NCBI GenBank assembly: GCA_913009335.1
Contig: CAJVXN010000017.1
Location: 1 to 41,179 of the forward strand
DNA from: an uncultured bacterium
GTDB taxonomy: Bacteria; Omnitrophota; Gorgyraeia; Ghiorseimicrobiales; Ghiorseimicrobiaceae
Reading direction: 5' to 3'
Length of the DNA: 41,179 nt
In this document: positions 23,742 to 31,879 of the stretch, one piece after another
Layout of the letters: the number at the start of each line of letters is the position of its first letter
Position numbering within the stretch: the stretch's first letter is position 1
Notes under the pieces: model-generated
Databases searched by the model: none
Seen by the model: the letters and a program-made list of their open reading frames with translations, nothing else
What the model was told of the DNA's origin: nothing
Made by a program: the position numbers and the translations under genes

Positions 23742-23751
23742 GTAAATAGAT

Positions 23752-24783
23752 ATGAGGATACCTAAGACAAAAATAATCGCAACAGTCGGCCCTAGTTCAA
23801 GCAATACAATCATGTTGAGAAAGATGTTTATTAGTGGTTTGGATATGGTTCGTCTTAATTTTTCGCATGGCAGTCATCTTGCGCATACACAGAATATTAA
23901 ACGTATACGTGTCCTTAATAAGAAAATGAGACGCTCAATAAAAATAATGCAGGATTTAGAGGGGTATCGTATACGTATTGGGATGATGGCGCAGGATATT
24001 AGCCTTGCTAAAAATTCCACAGTTAAGCTTGTCTGCCGCGATATAATCGGCACAGAAAAGTGGATTCCTTTTGACTATCGGGGTCCGCTGGGTGTGATTA
24101 AGCCGGGTAGTTTAATTTATATTGATGACGGGAAAATAATTTTAAAGGTTACAGCGCGCCGTAGTAGTTTTATTAGTGCTCGCGTTATTACTGGTGGGTT
24201 ACTGCGTGAGAAAAAAGGTATCAATATTCCCGGTGTTGATCTTGTCTTTGAAACCTTAACAGAAAAAGATAAAAAAGATTTATCTGTAGCAATAGATTTT
24301 GGTCTTGATTTTGTTGCTCAGTCGTTTGTAAGAGATGCCAAAGATATAATTCTGGTGCGCGATTTTCTAAAGGCTAAAGGTAGTAAGATTAAGATATTCG
24401 CAAAAGTGGAAAATCAGAAGGCCCTTCTTAACCTGGATGAGATTATTGACGAGGCCGATGGTGTTATTGTTGCCAGAGGAGATTTAGGAATATGCCTTCC
24501 TATCTATGAGGTTCCCATCATACAAAAGGAGATTGTTAAACGCTGTTGTCTTAAGAATAAGCCCGTTGTTGTAGCAACTCAAATGCTAGATAGTATGACA
24601 GTTGATACAATGCCTACAAGAGCGGAAGTCTGTGATGTGGCAAATGCAATTCTAGACGGCGCGACACATTTAATGCTTTCCGCGGAAACGGCTATTGGTA
24701 AGCACCCTCATCGAGTTATTGATATGATGAATAAAGTTATTAAATCTACAGAAAATTATCAAAAGAAACCCTTCTTTTTCTAA
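23752..24783 (+). CDS. pyk: Pyruvate kinase lacking the C-terminal domain
   Basis: Glycolytic enzyme converting PEP and ADP to pyruvate and ATP. The A domain starts IPKTKIIATVGPSSSN and VRLNFSHGS; the B domain is residues 70-165; the active site shows KIFAKVENQKALLNLDEI, VIVARGDLG and VVATQMLDSM, and the barrel ends LMLSAETAIGKHPHRVI. At 343 aa it stops where the A domain ends. Typical bacterial enzymes have a further 110-130-residue C domain that holds allosteric sites and tetramer contacts. The next gene starts at the base after the stop, and no remnant of the C domain is visible. The motif normally DTKGPEIR or DLQGPKIR reads DLEGYRIR. Confidence 0.93.
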   Translation: MRIPKTKIIATVGPSSSNTIMLRKMFISGLDMVRLNFSHGSHLAHTQNIKRIRVLNKKMRRSIKIMQDLEGYRIRIGMMAQDISLAKNSTVKLVCRDIIGTEKWIPFDYRGPLGVIKPGSLIYIDDGKIILKVTARRSSFISARVITGGLLREKKGINIPGVDLVFETLTEKDKKDLSVAIDFGLDFVAQSFVRDAKDIILVRDFLKAKGSKIKIFAKVENQKALLNLDEIIDEADGVIVARGDLGICLPIYEVPIIQKEIVKRCCLKNKPVVVATQMLDSMTVDTMPTRAEVCDVANAILDGATHLMLSAETAIGKHPHRVIDMMNKVIKSTENYQKKPFFF

Positions 24784-26028
24784 ATGCAGAAGAAAAAAAT
24801 AATTATTATAGGAGGCGGTCCGGCTGGAATGATGGCAGCTATACGTGCCGCGTCCTTTAATACTGAAGTAATCCTGATTGAAAAAAATTCATGCCTAGGT
24901 AAAAAACTTCTATTAAGCGGTAAGGGCCGTTGTAATCTTACCAATGCTTGCGATCTCATGTCCTTCCTTAAGCGCTTTTCAAAAAACAGCGAATTTTTAC
25001 GCGATGCCTTTAAGATTTTTTTTAATCGCGAGTTAATGGATTTTTTTAAAAAGCGGGGATTAAATCTCAAAATAGAGCGGCAGTTGCGTGTCTTTCCTGT
25101 AACCGATGATTCAAGGAGTATCCTTGACGTTTTAGAAAAAGAATTAAAGCGGGTCAGTGTAAAAATTATCTACAATACTCAGGTTTCAGGTATTGATATC
25201 GTAGATAATAAGGTGCATGGTTTAAAGCTTCAAGGCGGAAAAAGTTTTTCCTGCGATAGTCTTATTCTAGCCACAGGGGGTATATCTTATAGCTTTACGG
25301 GTTCAACAGGAGATGGATTAAAGATTGCTGAAGCTTTAGGGCATAAAATGATCTCTTTACGTCCCGGGCTTGTTTCTTTGGAGTCTTTACAGCCTTATCC
25401 CGGGAGCCTGGAAGGACTTTCGCTAAAGAATATACGTTTTTGTATTGTCTGCGGCAGGAAGAAAATCACAACAGATATCGGAGAGTTATTGTTTACCGCC
25501 CGTGGTGTTTCCGGGCCGTTGGTTTTATCCTTAAGTGGGCAAATTGTGGATTTTTTAAACGCGAAAAAAAAAGTTTTTATAGGGATAGATTTAAAGCCCG
25601 CGCTGGATAGAGAAAAACTGGATAATCGCTTTGTGCGGGAATTTAGATTAAGGCCCAAAAGGGCAATTAAGAACATGTTAAAAGATTTATTGCCTCTACG
25701 TTTGATTGCGCTATTTTTGAAAATCACAAATATCAATCCTGATAAAAAAGCGGCCCAGATTGATGCTAGCGAGCGTAAGGCATTAGTTGATTTATTTAAA
25801 GCTTTGCGTTTGGATATTGTAAAATCAAGGCCGATAAAAGAAGCAATGATTACTAAAGGAGGGGTTTGTCTTAAAGATATAAATCCGCGTTCGATGGAAT
25901 CTCGTAAAATTTGCGGTTTATATTTTGCCGGGGAGATGATTGATGTGGATGCTGATACCGGAGGGTTTAATTTGCAGGCAGCATTTTCAACCGGCTATTT
26001 AGCCGGAGAAAGCGCGGCAGAAAACTAA
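24784..26028 (+). CDS. BaiN/HI0933-family FAD-dependent oxidoreductase
   Basis: 414-aa soluble flavoprotein of the HI0933/YhiN/BaiN family. FAD binding is by KIIIIGGGPAGMMAAIRAA and the family block CLGKKLLLSGKGRCNLTNA. LILATGGISYSFTGSTGDG and the C-terminal FAGEMIDVDADTGGFNLQAAFSTGYLAG complete the FAD site. One member reduces bile acid intermediates; in most bacteria the substrate is unknown. Start ATG lies directly after the pyruvate kinase stop, implying coupling. Confidence 0.92.
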   Translation: MQKKKIIIIGGGPAGMMAAIRAASFNTEVILIEKNSCLGKKLLLSGKGRCNLTNACDLMSFLKRFSKNSEFLRDAFKIFFNRELMDFFKKRGLNLKIERQLRVFPVTDDSRSILDVLEKELKRVSVKIIYNTQVSGIDIVDNKVHGLKLQGGKSFSCDSLILATGGISYSFTGSTGDGLKIAEALGHKMISLRPGLVSLESLQPYPGSLEGLSLKNIRFCIVCGRKKITTDIGELLFTARGVSGPLVLSLSGQIVDFLNAKKKVFIGIDLKPALDREKLDNRFVREFRLRPKRAIKNMLKDLLPLRLIALFLKITNINPDKKAAQIDASERKALVDLFKALRLDIVKSRPIKEAMITKGGVCLKDINPRSMESRKICGLYFAGEMIDVDADTGGFNLQAAFSTGYLAGESAAEN

Positions 26029-26066
26029 GCATTATTTTCTAGATAATGTAAAATAAATTGTACTCT

Positions 26067-26087
26067 GGTTGAAGCTTAGCTTCAACC
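26067..26087. repeat. Perfect hairpin in the 26029-26283 gap
   Basis: GGTTGAAGC-TTA-GCTTCAACC is a perfect 9-bp stem about 40 nt after the BaiN stop. A second weaker stem TAAAAA...TTTTTA follows at about 26089-26106. It could end transcription, although no T-run follows directly. The 12-mer CTGGTTGAAGCT recurs at 32838-32849. The rest of the gap holds a palindrome GAATTATAATTC (26233-26244) and a CGACG/CGTCG arm pair near 26161, with no gene that I can support. Confidence 0.6.
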
Positions 26088-26283
26088 GTAAAAAAGATTG
26101 TTTTTATCGGCCAGCTGTGGCAAAATAGATAACATATATACTAAGTATTTATTGATACGTTCGACGGCGTCATGCGTCGCTCAGTATTCTTTCGATTTTA
26201 TTCAGGACTAAGCTTAGATGGTGAGCGAGGGCGAATTATAATTCTGAGCAAGGGTGAATGGATTGATGTGTTGGGAGGGGTTG

Positions 26284-26736
26284 ATGGATTGTCCGGTATG
26301 TCGCGATGCAATGATAGTTTTGGAATTAGACAACGTCGAGATCGATTATTGTTCGACTTGTTCTGGTATTTGGCTGGATAAGGGAGAGCTTGAGCTTTTA
26401 TTGGAGAGTAGTTCTAAGAAAGACGATTTGCTTGCATCTTTTCGTCTAGACTTACAAAATAAAGAAAAAAAGCGGCCCTGTCCTATATGTTTAAAGAAGA
26501 TGCAGAAGGTTTTTTCTACTGTAGGGGAAAGTATCCTCATTGATAAGACCTCTTCTTTAAAAGTATCCGGAGGGTCTATCCTCGTGGATAAATGTAGGCA
26601 AGGCGATGGTATTTGGTTTGATAAGGGTGAACTTAGCGGGATTATTCAGAGATCGAGCCTTGATAAATATAATAAGGTTTTGAATCTGATCAGGGATATG
26701 TTTGCCGGAGAATTTAGCGTCAAGAAAGATGTCTAA
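26284..26736 (+). CDS. TFIIB-type zinc-ribbon protein (two modules)
   Basis: 150-aa protein with two zf-TFIIB-like modules. The first is MDCPVCRDAMIVLE then YCSTCSGIWLDKGELELLL. The second is CPICLKKMQKVF then VDKCRQGDGIWFDKGELSGII. In the second the fourth ligand position, Cys in the first module, is Asp or Gly (CRQGDG), so zinc binding may differ. The track start at 26254 is replaced by ATG 26284, which has GGGAGGGG just upstream and begins at the first Cys pair. It precedes lemA by 18 nt and is probably cotranscribed with lemA and the M48 protease; its function is unknown. Confidence 0.85.
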   Translation: MDCPVCRDAMIVLELDNVEIDYCSTCSGIWLDKGELELLLESSSKKDDLLASFRLDLQNKEKKRPCPICLKKMQKVFSTVGESILIDKTSSLKVSGGSILVDKCRQGDGIWFDKGELSGIIQRSSLDKYNKVLNLIRDMFAGEFSVKKDV

Positions 26737-26754
26737 TTAAATGAGGAGGTAGTT

Positions 26755-27306
26755 ATGATTTTTTTATGGATTATTCTAGCGATAGTTGTTGTGGCAGCAG
26801 TTAACTTTGTGGGGATTTATAATTCTCTTGTCCAGTTGCGAAATCGGGTAAAAAATGCATGGTCTCAGATTGATGTTCAGCTTAAGAGACGTCATGATCT
26901 TATTCCGAATTTAATCGAGACGGCAAAAGGGTATATGCAGCATGAAAGAGAAACTTTAGAAGGTATCACTCAGGCGCGAAGTCAAGCAATGAGCGCGGAT
27001 GGAGTTGGCGCTAAATCAAAGGCCGAGGGTCAATTAAGCGGTGCTATGGGCAAATTTTTTCTCGTTGTGGAAAATTACCCTGATCTTAAGGCAAACCAGA
27101 ATTTTCTATCTCTTCAGGAAGAGTTAACTTCAACAGAAAATAAAATTGCTTTCTCTCGTCAGGGCTATAACGACCAGGTACTTTTCTTCAATAATAAGAT
27201 ACAAATGTTTCCGTCGAATGTTGTTGCCGGTATGTTTACGTTTAAGCCTGAAGAATTTTTTGAAATTGAAGATAAAGAAAAAGAGGTTCCCAAAGTAAAG
27301 TTTTGA
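26755..27306 (+). CDS. LemA family protein
   Basis: 183-aa protein with one N-terminal membrane helix (WIILAIVVVAAVNFVGIYNSLV) and the LemA helical domain: RNRVKNAWSQIDVQLKRRHDLIPNLIETAKGY, ENYPDLKANQNFLSLQEEL, ENKIAFSRQGYND and FPSNVVAGMFTF. LemA proteins are membrane anchored with an unsettled role. They are often next to M48 proteases or TPM-domain proteins, and here an M48 gene follows after 104 nt. RBS GAGGAGG precedes ATG 26755. Confidence 0.95.
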   Translation: MIFLWIILAIVVVAAVNFVGIYNSLVQLRNRVKNAWSQIDVQLKRRHDLIPNLIETAKGYMQHERETLEGITQARSQAMSADGVGAKSKAEGQLSGAMGKFFLVVENYPDLKANQNFLSLQEELTSTENKIAFSRQGYNDQVLFFNNKIQMFPSNVVAGMFTFKPEEFFEIEDKEKEVPKVKF

Positions 27307-27333
27307 CAAAAGTATCATACCTTTAGAATATTT

Positions 27334-27394
27334 TAAATTAAAAATTAAATTTTAATTTAGCGCACTGTAATATAAGTACTCAACAGTGCGCTAA
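27334..27394. repeat. Twin hairpins between lemA and the M48 protease gene
   Basis: TAAATTAAAA-6 nt-TTTTAATTTA (27334-27359) is followed, with 3 nt shared, by TTAGCGCACTG-16 nt-CAGTGCGCTAA (27357-27394). Because they overlap, the two stems compete at their edge. The arrangement of a first AT-rich hairpin and a second longer one ending just before a start codon is like elements a and b, but the sequence and bulge pattern are not shared. A possible promoter TTGACA (27303) lies upstream with an imperfect -10. Confidence 0.7.
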
Positions 27395-27410
27395 TGTCGG
27401 AGTGGGTATA

Positions 27411-28853
27411 ATGCAGATACAGATGTGGGAATTAATTGCGGCTAACAGACGAAAGTCTTGGATTCTTTTTTTCTGTATGGGGGCGGCTCTTTTGTTTCTA
27501 GGCTATGTTATAGGAGAGTCTTTCGCTAAAACCGGAGGATTAATCGGAATTGCTATTGCTTTCGTTGTTTGGTCTATTCTTTCTTTGGTGAGTTATTTTT
27601 CCGGTGATTCGCTTATATTATTTATGAGTAAGGCAAAAGAAGTATCTCATGAGGTTCATCCACAGTTGTTTAATGTTGTCGAAGAGATGAAGATCGCCGC
27701 AAGTTTACCTGTGATGCCGAAAGTCTATATTATGCCTGATGCTGCTCCTAATGCCTTTGCTGTAGGCAAGTCTGTGGATAAAAGCGCTATTGTTGTAACT
27801 GCGGGTCTGCTTTCACGGTTAAATCGGGATGAGCTTCAAGGTGTAGTTGCTCATGAAATGTCTCATATACTGAATCGTGATGTCAGGTTTTTAACCTTTG
27901 CCGGTATTTTATTGGGTAGTATTGTGTTGCTTTCTGAGATATTTTTACGCAGCCTTTGGTATTCGGGATCATCCCGGCGTTATCGCTCAAGGACGTCTTC
28001 ATCCGGAGGACAGGCCCAGGCGATAATGATGATTGTTTCTATTGTTTTTGCTATCCTTGCTCCTATTTTAGCGCGACTTTTGTATTTGGCGATATCAAGA
28101 AAACGTGAGTACTTAGCCGATGCCTCAGCCGCAAGGCTTACGCGTTATCCGGAGGGGCTAGCTTCGGCACTTGAGGTGATATCATCAAATACGCTTCCTT
28201 TAGAGGCAGCTAATAAGGTAACAGCTCCTATGTTTATAGTCAATCCGCTTCTTAAGAAGAAGAAAAAAGTTTCAGCATTAACCAGTACTCATCCGCCTAC
28301 AAGCGAAAGAATTAAAATCCTGCGTAGTATGTATGGGGCGGGTTTCCTGGATTATCAGTCATCTTTTGCTTCAGTTAAGCCAAAGGCTTCGTCGATTATT
28401 CCAAAGTCCGCTCTGCGTAGTAAAGAGACGCTTAGTAAGCGCGCCTCATCTATTGATGATTCAAAGCCCAAGAGCTTAAAGGAGGGCGTGCGCAACGTGG
28501 GAGATTTGATTCGGGCCGTTAACGGGTATGCTTTTCTAGTTTGCGCCTGCGGCCTTAAGATTAAATTGCCTTCCAATTATAAAAAGCCGCAAGTTTCATG
28601 CCCTAAGTGTAATCGAAATATTGCTGTTCCTTTGGTCCAAGTAGCAGCTGTGGTGACTGCAGCTGAGGCGGCAATGAAAAAGAAGGATAAGGATGGTGTA
28701 TTCGGCGTGAGTGTTAATTCTTACACTAGGAAAGGCAAGGGGTGGGAAAGCTTTTCTTGCGCATGCGGCGCAACACATAGTATTTCTCCTGTATTTTCTG
28801 CGGGAGTTATGACTTGTACTAAATGCGGCAGTAAAACACAAATTAAGGGTTAG
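27411..28853 (+). CDS. HtpX-like M48 metalloprotease with C-terminal zinc-ribbon segments
   Basis: 480-aa integral membrane protease. Two N-terminal helices, the zinc motif VVAHEMSHILNRD, two further helices (GILLGSIVLLSEIFL, IVFAILAPILARLLYL) and the downstream KREYLADASAARLTRYP Glu are as in HtpX, which degrades damaged membrane proteins. After the protease domain (about residue 300) a linker leads to two Cys-pair modules, VCACGLKIKLPSNYKKPQVSC-PKC and FSCACGATHSIS...CTKCGSK, not part of classical HtpX. Start: GTG 27402 in the track is replaced by ATG 27411, with GGAG 8 nt upstream. It lies next to lemA, a frequent pairing. Confidence 0.93.
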   Translation: MQIQMWELIAANRRKSWILFFCMGAALLFLGYVIGESFAKTGGLIGIAIAFVVWSILSLVSYFSGDSLILFMSKAKEVSHEVHPQLFNVVEEMKIAASLPVMPKVYIMPDAAPNAFAVGKSVDKSAIVVTAGLLSRLNRDELQGVVAHEMSHILNRDVRFLTFAGILLGSIVLLSEIFLRSLWYSGSSRRYRSRTSSSGGQAQAIMMIVSIVFAILAPILARLLYLAISRKREYLADASAARLTRYPEGLASALEVISSNTLPLEAANKVTAPMFIVNPLLKKKKKVSALTSTHPPTSERIKILRSMYGAGFLDYQSSFASVKPKASSIIPKSALRSKETLSKRASSIDDSKPKSLKEGVRNVGDLIRAVNGYAFLVCACGLKIKLPSNYKKPQVSCPKCNRNIAVPLVQVAAVVTAAEAAMKKKDKDGVFGVSVNSYTRKGKGWESFSCACGATHSISPVFSAGVMTCTKCGSKTQIKG

Positions 28854-28880
28854 ATTTTTTAAAACTTCAGTAATAAACCT

Positions 28881-29693
28881 ATGTCTTATTTACGGTCTAA
28901 ATTGTTATTAGTGCTCCTCGTTTTATTTGGGGCTTTTTTTATTTGCTCTTGCTCAGGCTTAATTAAATCTGCGTCTATTGATAGAGCTAATAATAAAGAC
29001 TATTATAGCTACCGTGTTATTAATAGTTATCCTCATGACACAGCGTCTTTTACACAGGGTTTGGTTTTTGCCGATGGCTTTCTCTATGAGAGTACGGGTC
29101 TTTACGGAAATTCCCGATTACGGAAAATAGACTTAACGACAGGAGAAATTCTAATGGAATTACGGCTTCAAGATAAGTTTTTCGGTGAAGGGATAACAAA
29201 TTTTAAAGATAAGATTTTTCAGTTGACCTGGCGTTCTAATATAGGTTTTATCTATGATCAAAACAGTCTTAAGTTCATCGGACGGTTTAGTTATCCGTTT
29301 GAAGGATGGGGGATTACTCATGATGAAAAATTATTAATCATTAGTGACGGAAGCGCAAAATTGCGCTTTCTTGACCCCGAGACTTTTGAGCAAGTTAATG
29401 AGATTAGCGTTTATACCGATAAAGATGTTTTTCTACGCGGCCTCAATGAGTTAGAATATATTGATGGTGCGATTTATGCTAATATATGGAAAGAGGATAA
29501 AATCGCGATAATCAACCCTCGTACAGGTTGGGTTTCCGGAGTGATAGATTTAACCGGTATTTTAGATAGACAAGAAGCTGGTGGTTCGGATAATGTATTG
29601 AATGGTATCGCTTACGATAAGAATCAAGGGAGGTTGTTCGTTACTGGTAAGCTTTGGCCCAAGCTTTTTGAGATTAAATTGGTAGAGAAATAA
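28881..29693 (+). CDS. Glutaminyl-peptide cyclotransferase, plant/bacterial beta-propeller type, lipoprotein
   Basis: Enzyme that converts N-terminal Gln of peptides to pyroglutamate. The 270-aa protein begins with a signal ending in FFICSCSG (lipobox-like), so it is probably an exported lipoprotein. Family blocks: INSYPHDTASFTQGLVFADGFLYESTGLYGNSRLR, FGEGITNF, IFQLTWRSNIGFIYD, EGWGITHDEKLLIISDGS, LNELEYIDGAIYANIW and DNVLNGIAYDKNQGRLFVTGK. The five-bladed propeller is complete. It shares one base with the next gene, an M28 peptidase, suggesting joint processing of exported peptides. Confidence 0.92.
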   Translation: MSYLRSKLLLVLLVLFGAFFICSCSGLIKSASIDRANNKDYYSYRVINSYPHDTASFTQGLVFADGFLYESTGLYGNSRLRKIDLTTGEILMELRLQDKFFGEGITNFKDKIFQLTWRSNIGFIYDQNSLKFIGRFSYPFEGWGITHDEKLLIISDGSAKLRFLDPETFEQVNEISVYTDKDVFLRGLNELEYIDGAIYANIWKEDKIAIINPRTGWVSGVIDLTGILDRQEAGGSDNVLNGIAYDKNQGRLFVTGKLWPKLFEIKLVEK

Positions 29694-30676
29694 TGAAAAC
29701 ACTTCTGCGTCTATTATTTTTGCTTATTATTGCATTTTGTTTTGTTAAGGCAGCTAGTTTCGGTTGGTTTTTTTGGAAAGATGCATATGAGGGGAATGAA
29801 AAATATAAAGATTCTAAGTTATCAGAGAGACTAAAAGAACATGTCTATAAGCTTTCCCATGATATCGGGAATCGCAGCGTATTTGAACCTGAAAAACTAG
29901 ATGAAGCAGCAGCTTATATTGCTAAAGAGTTTAAAAGTCTTAATTACTATATAGAGCTAGAGAAGTATGATGTTTTCGGTAGGACGGCCACAAATATAAT
30001 TGCAGTAAAAACCGGCAGTGTTAATCCCGAAGAGATTATTATTATCGGTGCTCACTATGATACCTGCTTTAACCCTGGTGCTGATGATAATGCAAGCGGG
30101 GTTGCCGGGTTATTAGAGCTTGCGTCTTTATTGTCCGATATTCAAATTGATCGTACTGTAAAATTTATTGCCTTTGCTAATGAAGAGCCGCCATTTTTTA
30201 AAACTGAAAATATGGGTAGCAGGGTTTATGCGAAGAGCGCTAAAGAGAAAAACGAAAATATAAAAGCCGTGTTTATATTGGAGAGTATAGGATATTATTC
30301 TAATAAGTTATTCTCACAGAATTATCCGCCCCTTATGGGGCTTGTTTATCCATCAAGGGGTAATTTTGTTACCGTAGTGGGGAATCTTCCGTCGCGCAGT
30401 TTAGCTAAGGAAGTAGTAGTAAGTTTTAAAAAGAACACATCTTTTCCGATTGAATCGTTTATCGGCCCCGGATTTATTCCGGGAGTTGATTTTTCCGATA
30501 ACTGGTCTTTTTGGCATGAGGGGTATCCTTGTGTAATGATTACGGATACCGCTTTTTACCGAAACTCTAATTATCACGCCGCAACTGATACTTACGAAAA
30601 GCTAGATTATGATGCTATCGCGGAGGTTGTGAGCGGGTTAGGTGAGGTTGTAATTGAAATCACTAAGGCACCATAA
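29693..30676 (+). CDS. M28-family metallopeptidase, exported or membrane-anchored
   Basis: 327-aa zinc aminopeptidase-like protein. A helix at residues 5-27 (LFLLIIAFCFVKAASFGWFFW) anchors or exports it. Zinc-site motifs: IIGAHYDTCFNPGADDNASG (His, bridging Asp), FANEEPPFF (Glu-Glu), FILESIGYYS and a late NYHAATDTYEKLDY His. The ligand set looks complete for a two-zinc peptidase, unlike animal glutaminyl cyclases, which share the fold. It is translationally coupled to the preceding cyclotransferase gene (TAATG overlap). Confidence 0.92.
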   Translation: MKTLLRLLFLLIIAFCFVKAASFGWFFWKDAYEGNEKYKDSKLSERLKEHVYKLSHDIGNRSVFEPEKLDEAAAYIAKEFKSLNYYIELEKYDVFGRTATNIIAVKTGSVNPEEIIIIGAHYDTCFNPGADDNASGVAGLLELASLLSDIQIDRTVKFIAFANEEPPFFKTENMGSRVYAKSAKEKNENIKAVFILESIGYYSNKLFSQNYPPLMGLVYPSRGNFVTVVGNLPSRSLAKEVVVSFKKNTSFPIESFIGPGFIPGVDFSDNWSFWHEGYPCVMITDTAFYRNSNYHAATDTYEKLDYDAIAEVVSGLGEVVIEITKAP

Positions 30677-30689
30677 GGCAGGATATGTA

Positions 30690-31028
30690 ATGGAAAAAAA
30701 TAATGATTCTCGGCGAATGATGCGGGAGCGAAAAACTATTAAGCTCATGATTGAGCTATATTGCACGGATCATCATAAGAAAGATTCTCGTCCTTGCGAG
30801 GATTGTGGAGCGCTTCTTGATTACGCATATCTCAGGCTCCTGAAGTGTACCTTTGCTGATAAAAAACCGGCCTGTTCTAAGTGCCGGGTGCATTGCTATA
30901 GTCCGGATATGCGGGATAAGATACGCAACGTTATGAAATATTCAGGGCCAAGACTCATCAAACATAATCCTATATTAAGCTTGAGGCATCTATTTAACGG
31001 ATTAAAATCTAAAAAGATAATTTATTGA
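30690..31028 (+). CDS. YgbA-like 'nitrous oxide-stimulated promoter' family protein
   Basis: 112-aa Cys-rich protein matching the YgbA_NO family: RERKTIKLMIELYCTDHH, CEDCGALLDYAYLRLLKCTF, KPACSKCRVHCYSPDMRDKIRNVMKYSGPRLI. It contains eight Cys arranged as C-DHH-CxxC-C-CxxCxxxC, probably binding a metal. The E. coli gene is under the NO-sensing repressor NsrR; the biochemical role is not settled. The track start 30654 lies in the preceding gene; ATG 30690 (MEKNNDSRRMMRER) follows GGCAGGAT and is used. NO-detoxification genes (hrb, fprA) lie about 4 kb downstream. Confidence 0.9.
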   Translation: MEKNNDSRRMMRERKTIKLMIELYCTDHHKKDSRPCEDCGALLDYAYLRLLKCTFADKKPACSKCRVHCYSPDMRDKIRNVMKYSGPRLIKHNPILSLRHLFNGLKSKKIIY

Positions 31029-31047
31029 AAGGAGAAAAGATAAGATA

Positions 31048-31302
31048 ATGGATTCAGTTACTTTTGTTGGTATTTGTGCGGGTATTTTGACAACAAGCTC
31101 ATTCTTGCCACAGGTTATCAAGATTCATCGCACTAAGAAAACCAGCGATTTATCTCTGGCGATGTTTGTTGTTTTGGCTATAGGGATCTCTTTATGGATA
31201 ATATACGGGATACTGTTAGGAAGTTTACCTATTTTGCTTGCAAATTCCGTTGTTTTTGTTTTATGCATATATCTTATTGTTGCCAAGATTCGTTATGGGT
31301 GA
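31048..31302 (+). CDS. SemiSWEET-type sugar transporter
   Basis: 84-aa membrane protein with three helices, the half-size SWEET (MtN3) unit that works as a dimer to move sugars down their gradient. The PQ motif is visible in TSSFLPQVIKIHRTKKTSDLS, and the second and third helices are AMFVVLAIGISLWIIYGILL and PILLANSVVFVLCIYLIVAKI. Size and motifs match bacterial SemiSWEETs. RBS AAAGGAG precedes the ATG. Confidence 0.93.
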   Translation: MDSVTFVGICAGILTTSSFLPQVIKIHRTKKTSDLSLAMFVVLAIGISLWIIYGILLGSLPILLANSVVFVLCIYLIVAKIRYG

Positions 31303-31333
31303 ATTCACAGGGAGTAAGTAAAAGGAGGGAGTT

Positions 31334-31879
31334 ATGAGAATGATAGCATTATGTATGGTAGTTTTAGCATTTTTTATTTTTGCAACTTCATCGTTTGCGG
31401 AAGACATAACTGGCAGATGGGCATTGGGTAGCCGCTACAATTATGTTGTTGTAGATGATGCCGACTTTAAAAATAATGGGAATTCCTATGGTCTTAATTT
31501 TACCTATGGCATAAGTAAACATTTTGCGCTTGAACTTGAAGGTGATTTTTTTAAGGTAGAATCAAAGGATAATACAAAGTTGGTTACTTATACGTTACAT
31601 TCGAATATGCAACTACGAAAAGATGTCGGTGTTTTTACTCCATATCTTGTGGGAGGGTTAGGTATACAATATTTCGATTACGGGATCCTTAAGGTCGATG
31701 ACAGAAAGGATAAAGATGTCTCTTTTTCCTATAAGTTAGGCGGAGGGATAGAGTATTTTTGTGATCAGAATTGGGCCTTGAATATTGAGGGAGCTTATGT
31801 CTATGGAAATACCGGAGGTTCGGCTACTTTAGATGTTTATGGGTGGCGCTACGGCGGCGGCGTTAAATATTATTTCTAA
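31334..31879 (+). CDS. Small outer-membrane beta-barrel protein (OmpW/OprF-N-like)
   Basis: 181 aa with a clear signal peptide (MRMIALCMVVLAFFIFATSSFAED). The rest alternates hydrophobic and polar residues in strands with Gly and aromatic girdles (YGLNFTYGISKHFALELEGDFF, TPYLVGGLGIQYF, YKLGGGIEYF, WALNIEGAYVYG) and ends GGGVKYYF, with the terminal Phe typical of BAM substrates. About eight strands are expected. It indicates an outer membrane. The stop TAA overlaps the antiparallel ispH stop. Confidence 0.88.
   Translation: MRMIALCMVVLAFFIFATSSFAEDITGRWALGSRYNYVVVDDADFKNNGNSYGLNFTYGISKHFALELEGDFFKVESKDNTKLVTYTLHSNMQLRKDVGVFTPYLVGGLGIQYFDYGILKVDDRKDKDVSFSYKLGGGIEYFCDQNWALNIEGAYVYGNTGGSATLDVYGWRYGGGVKYYF

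Noticed and set aside
26172-26381. 69-aa ORF on the + strand
   Set aside because: It overlaps the zinc-ribbon gene in another frame and shows no protein-like pattern.
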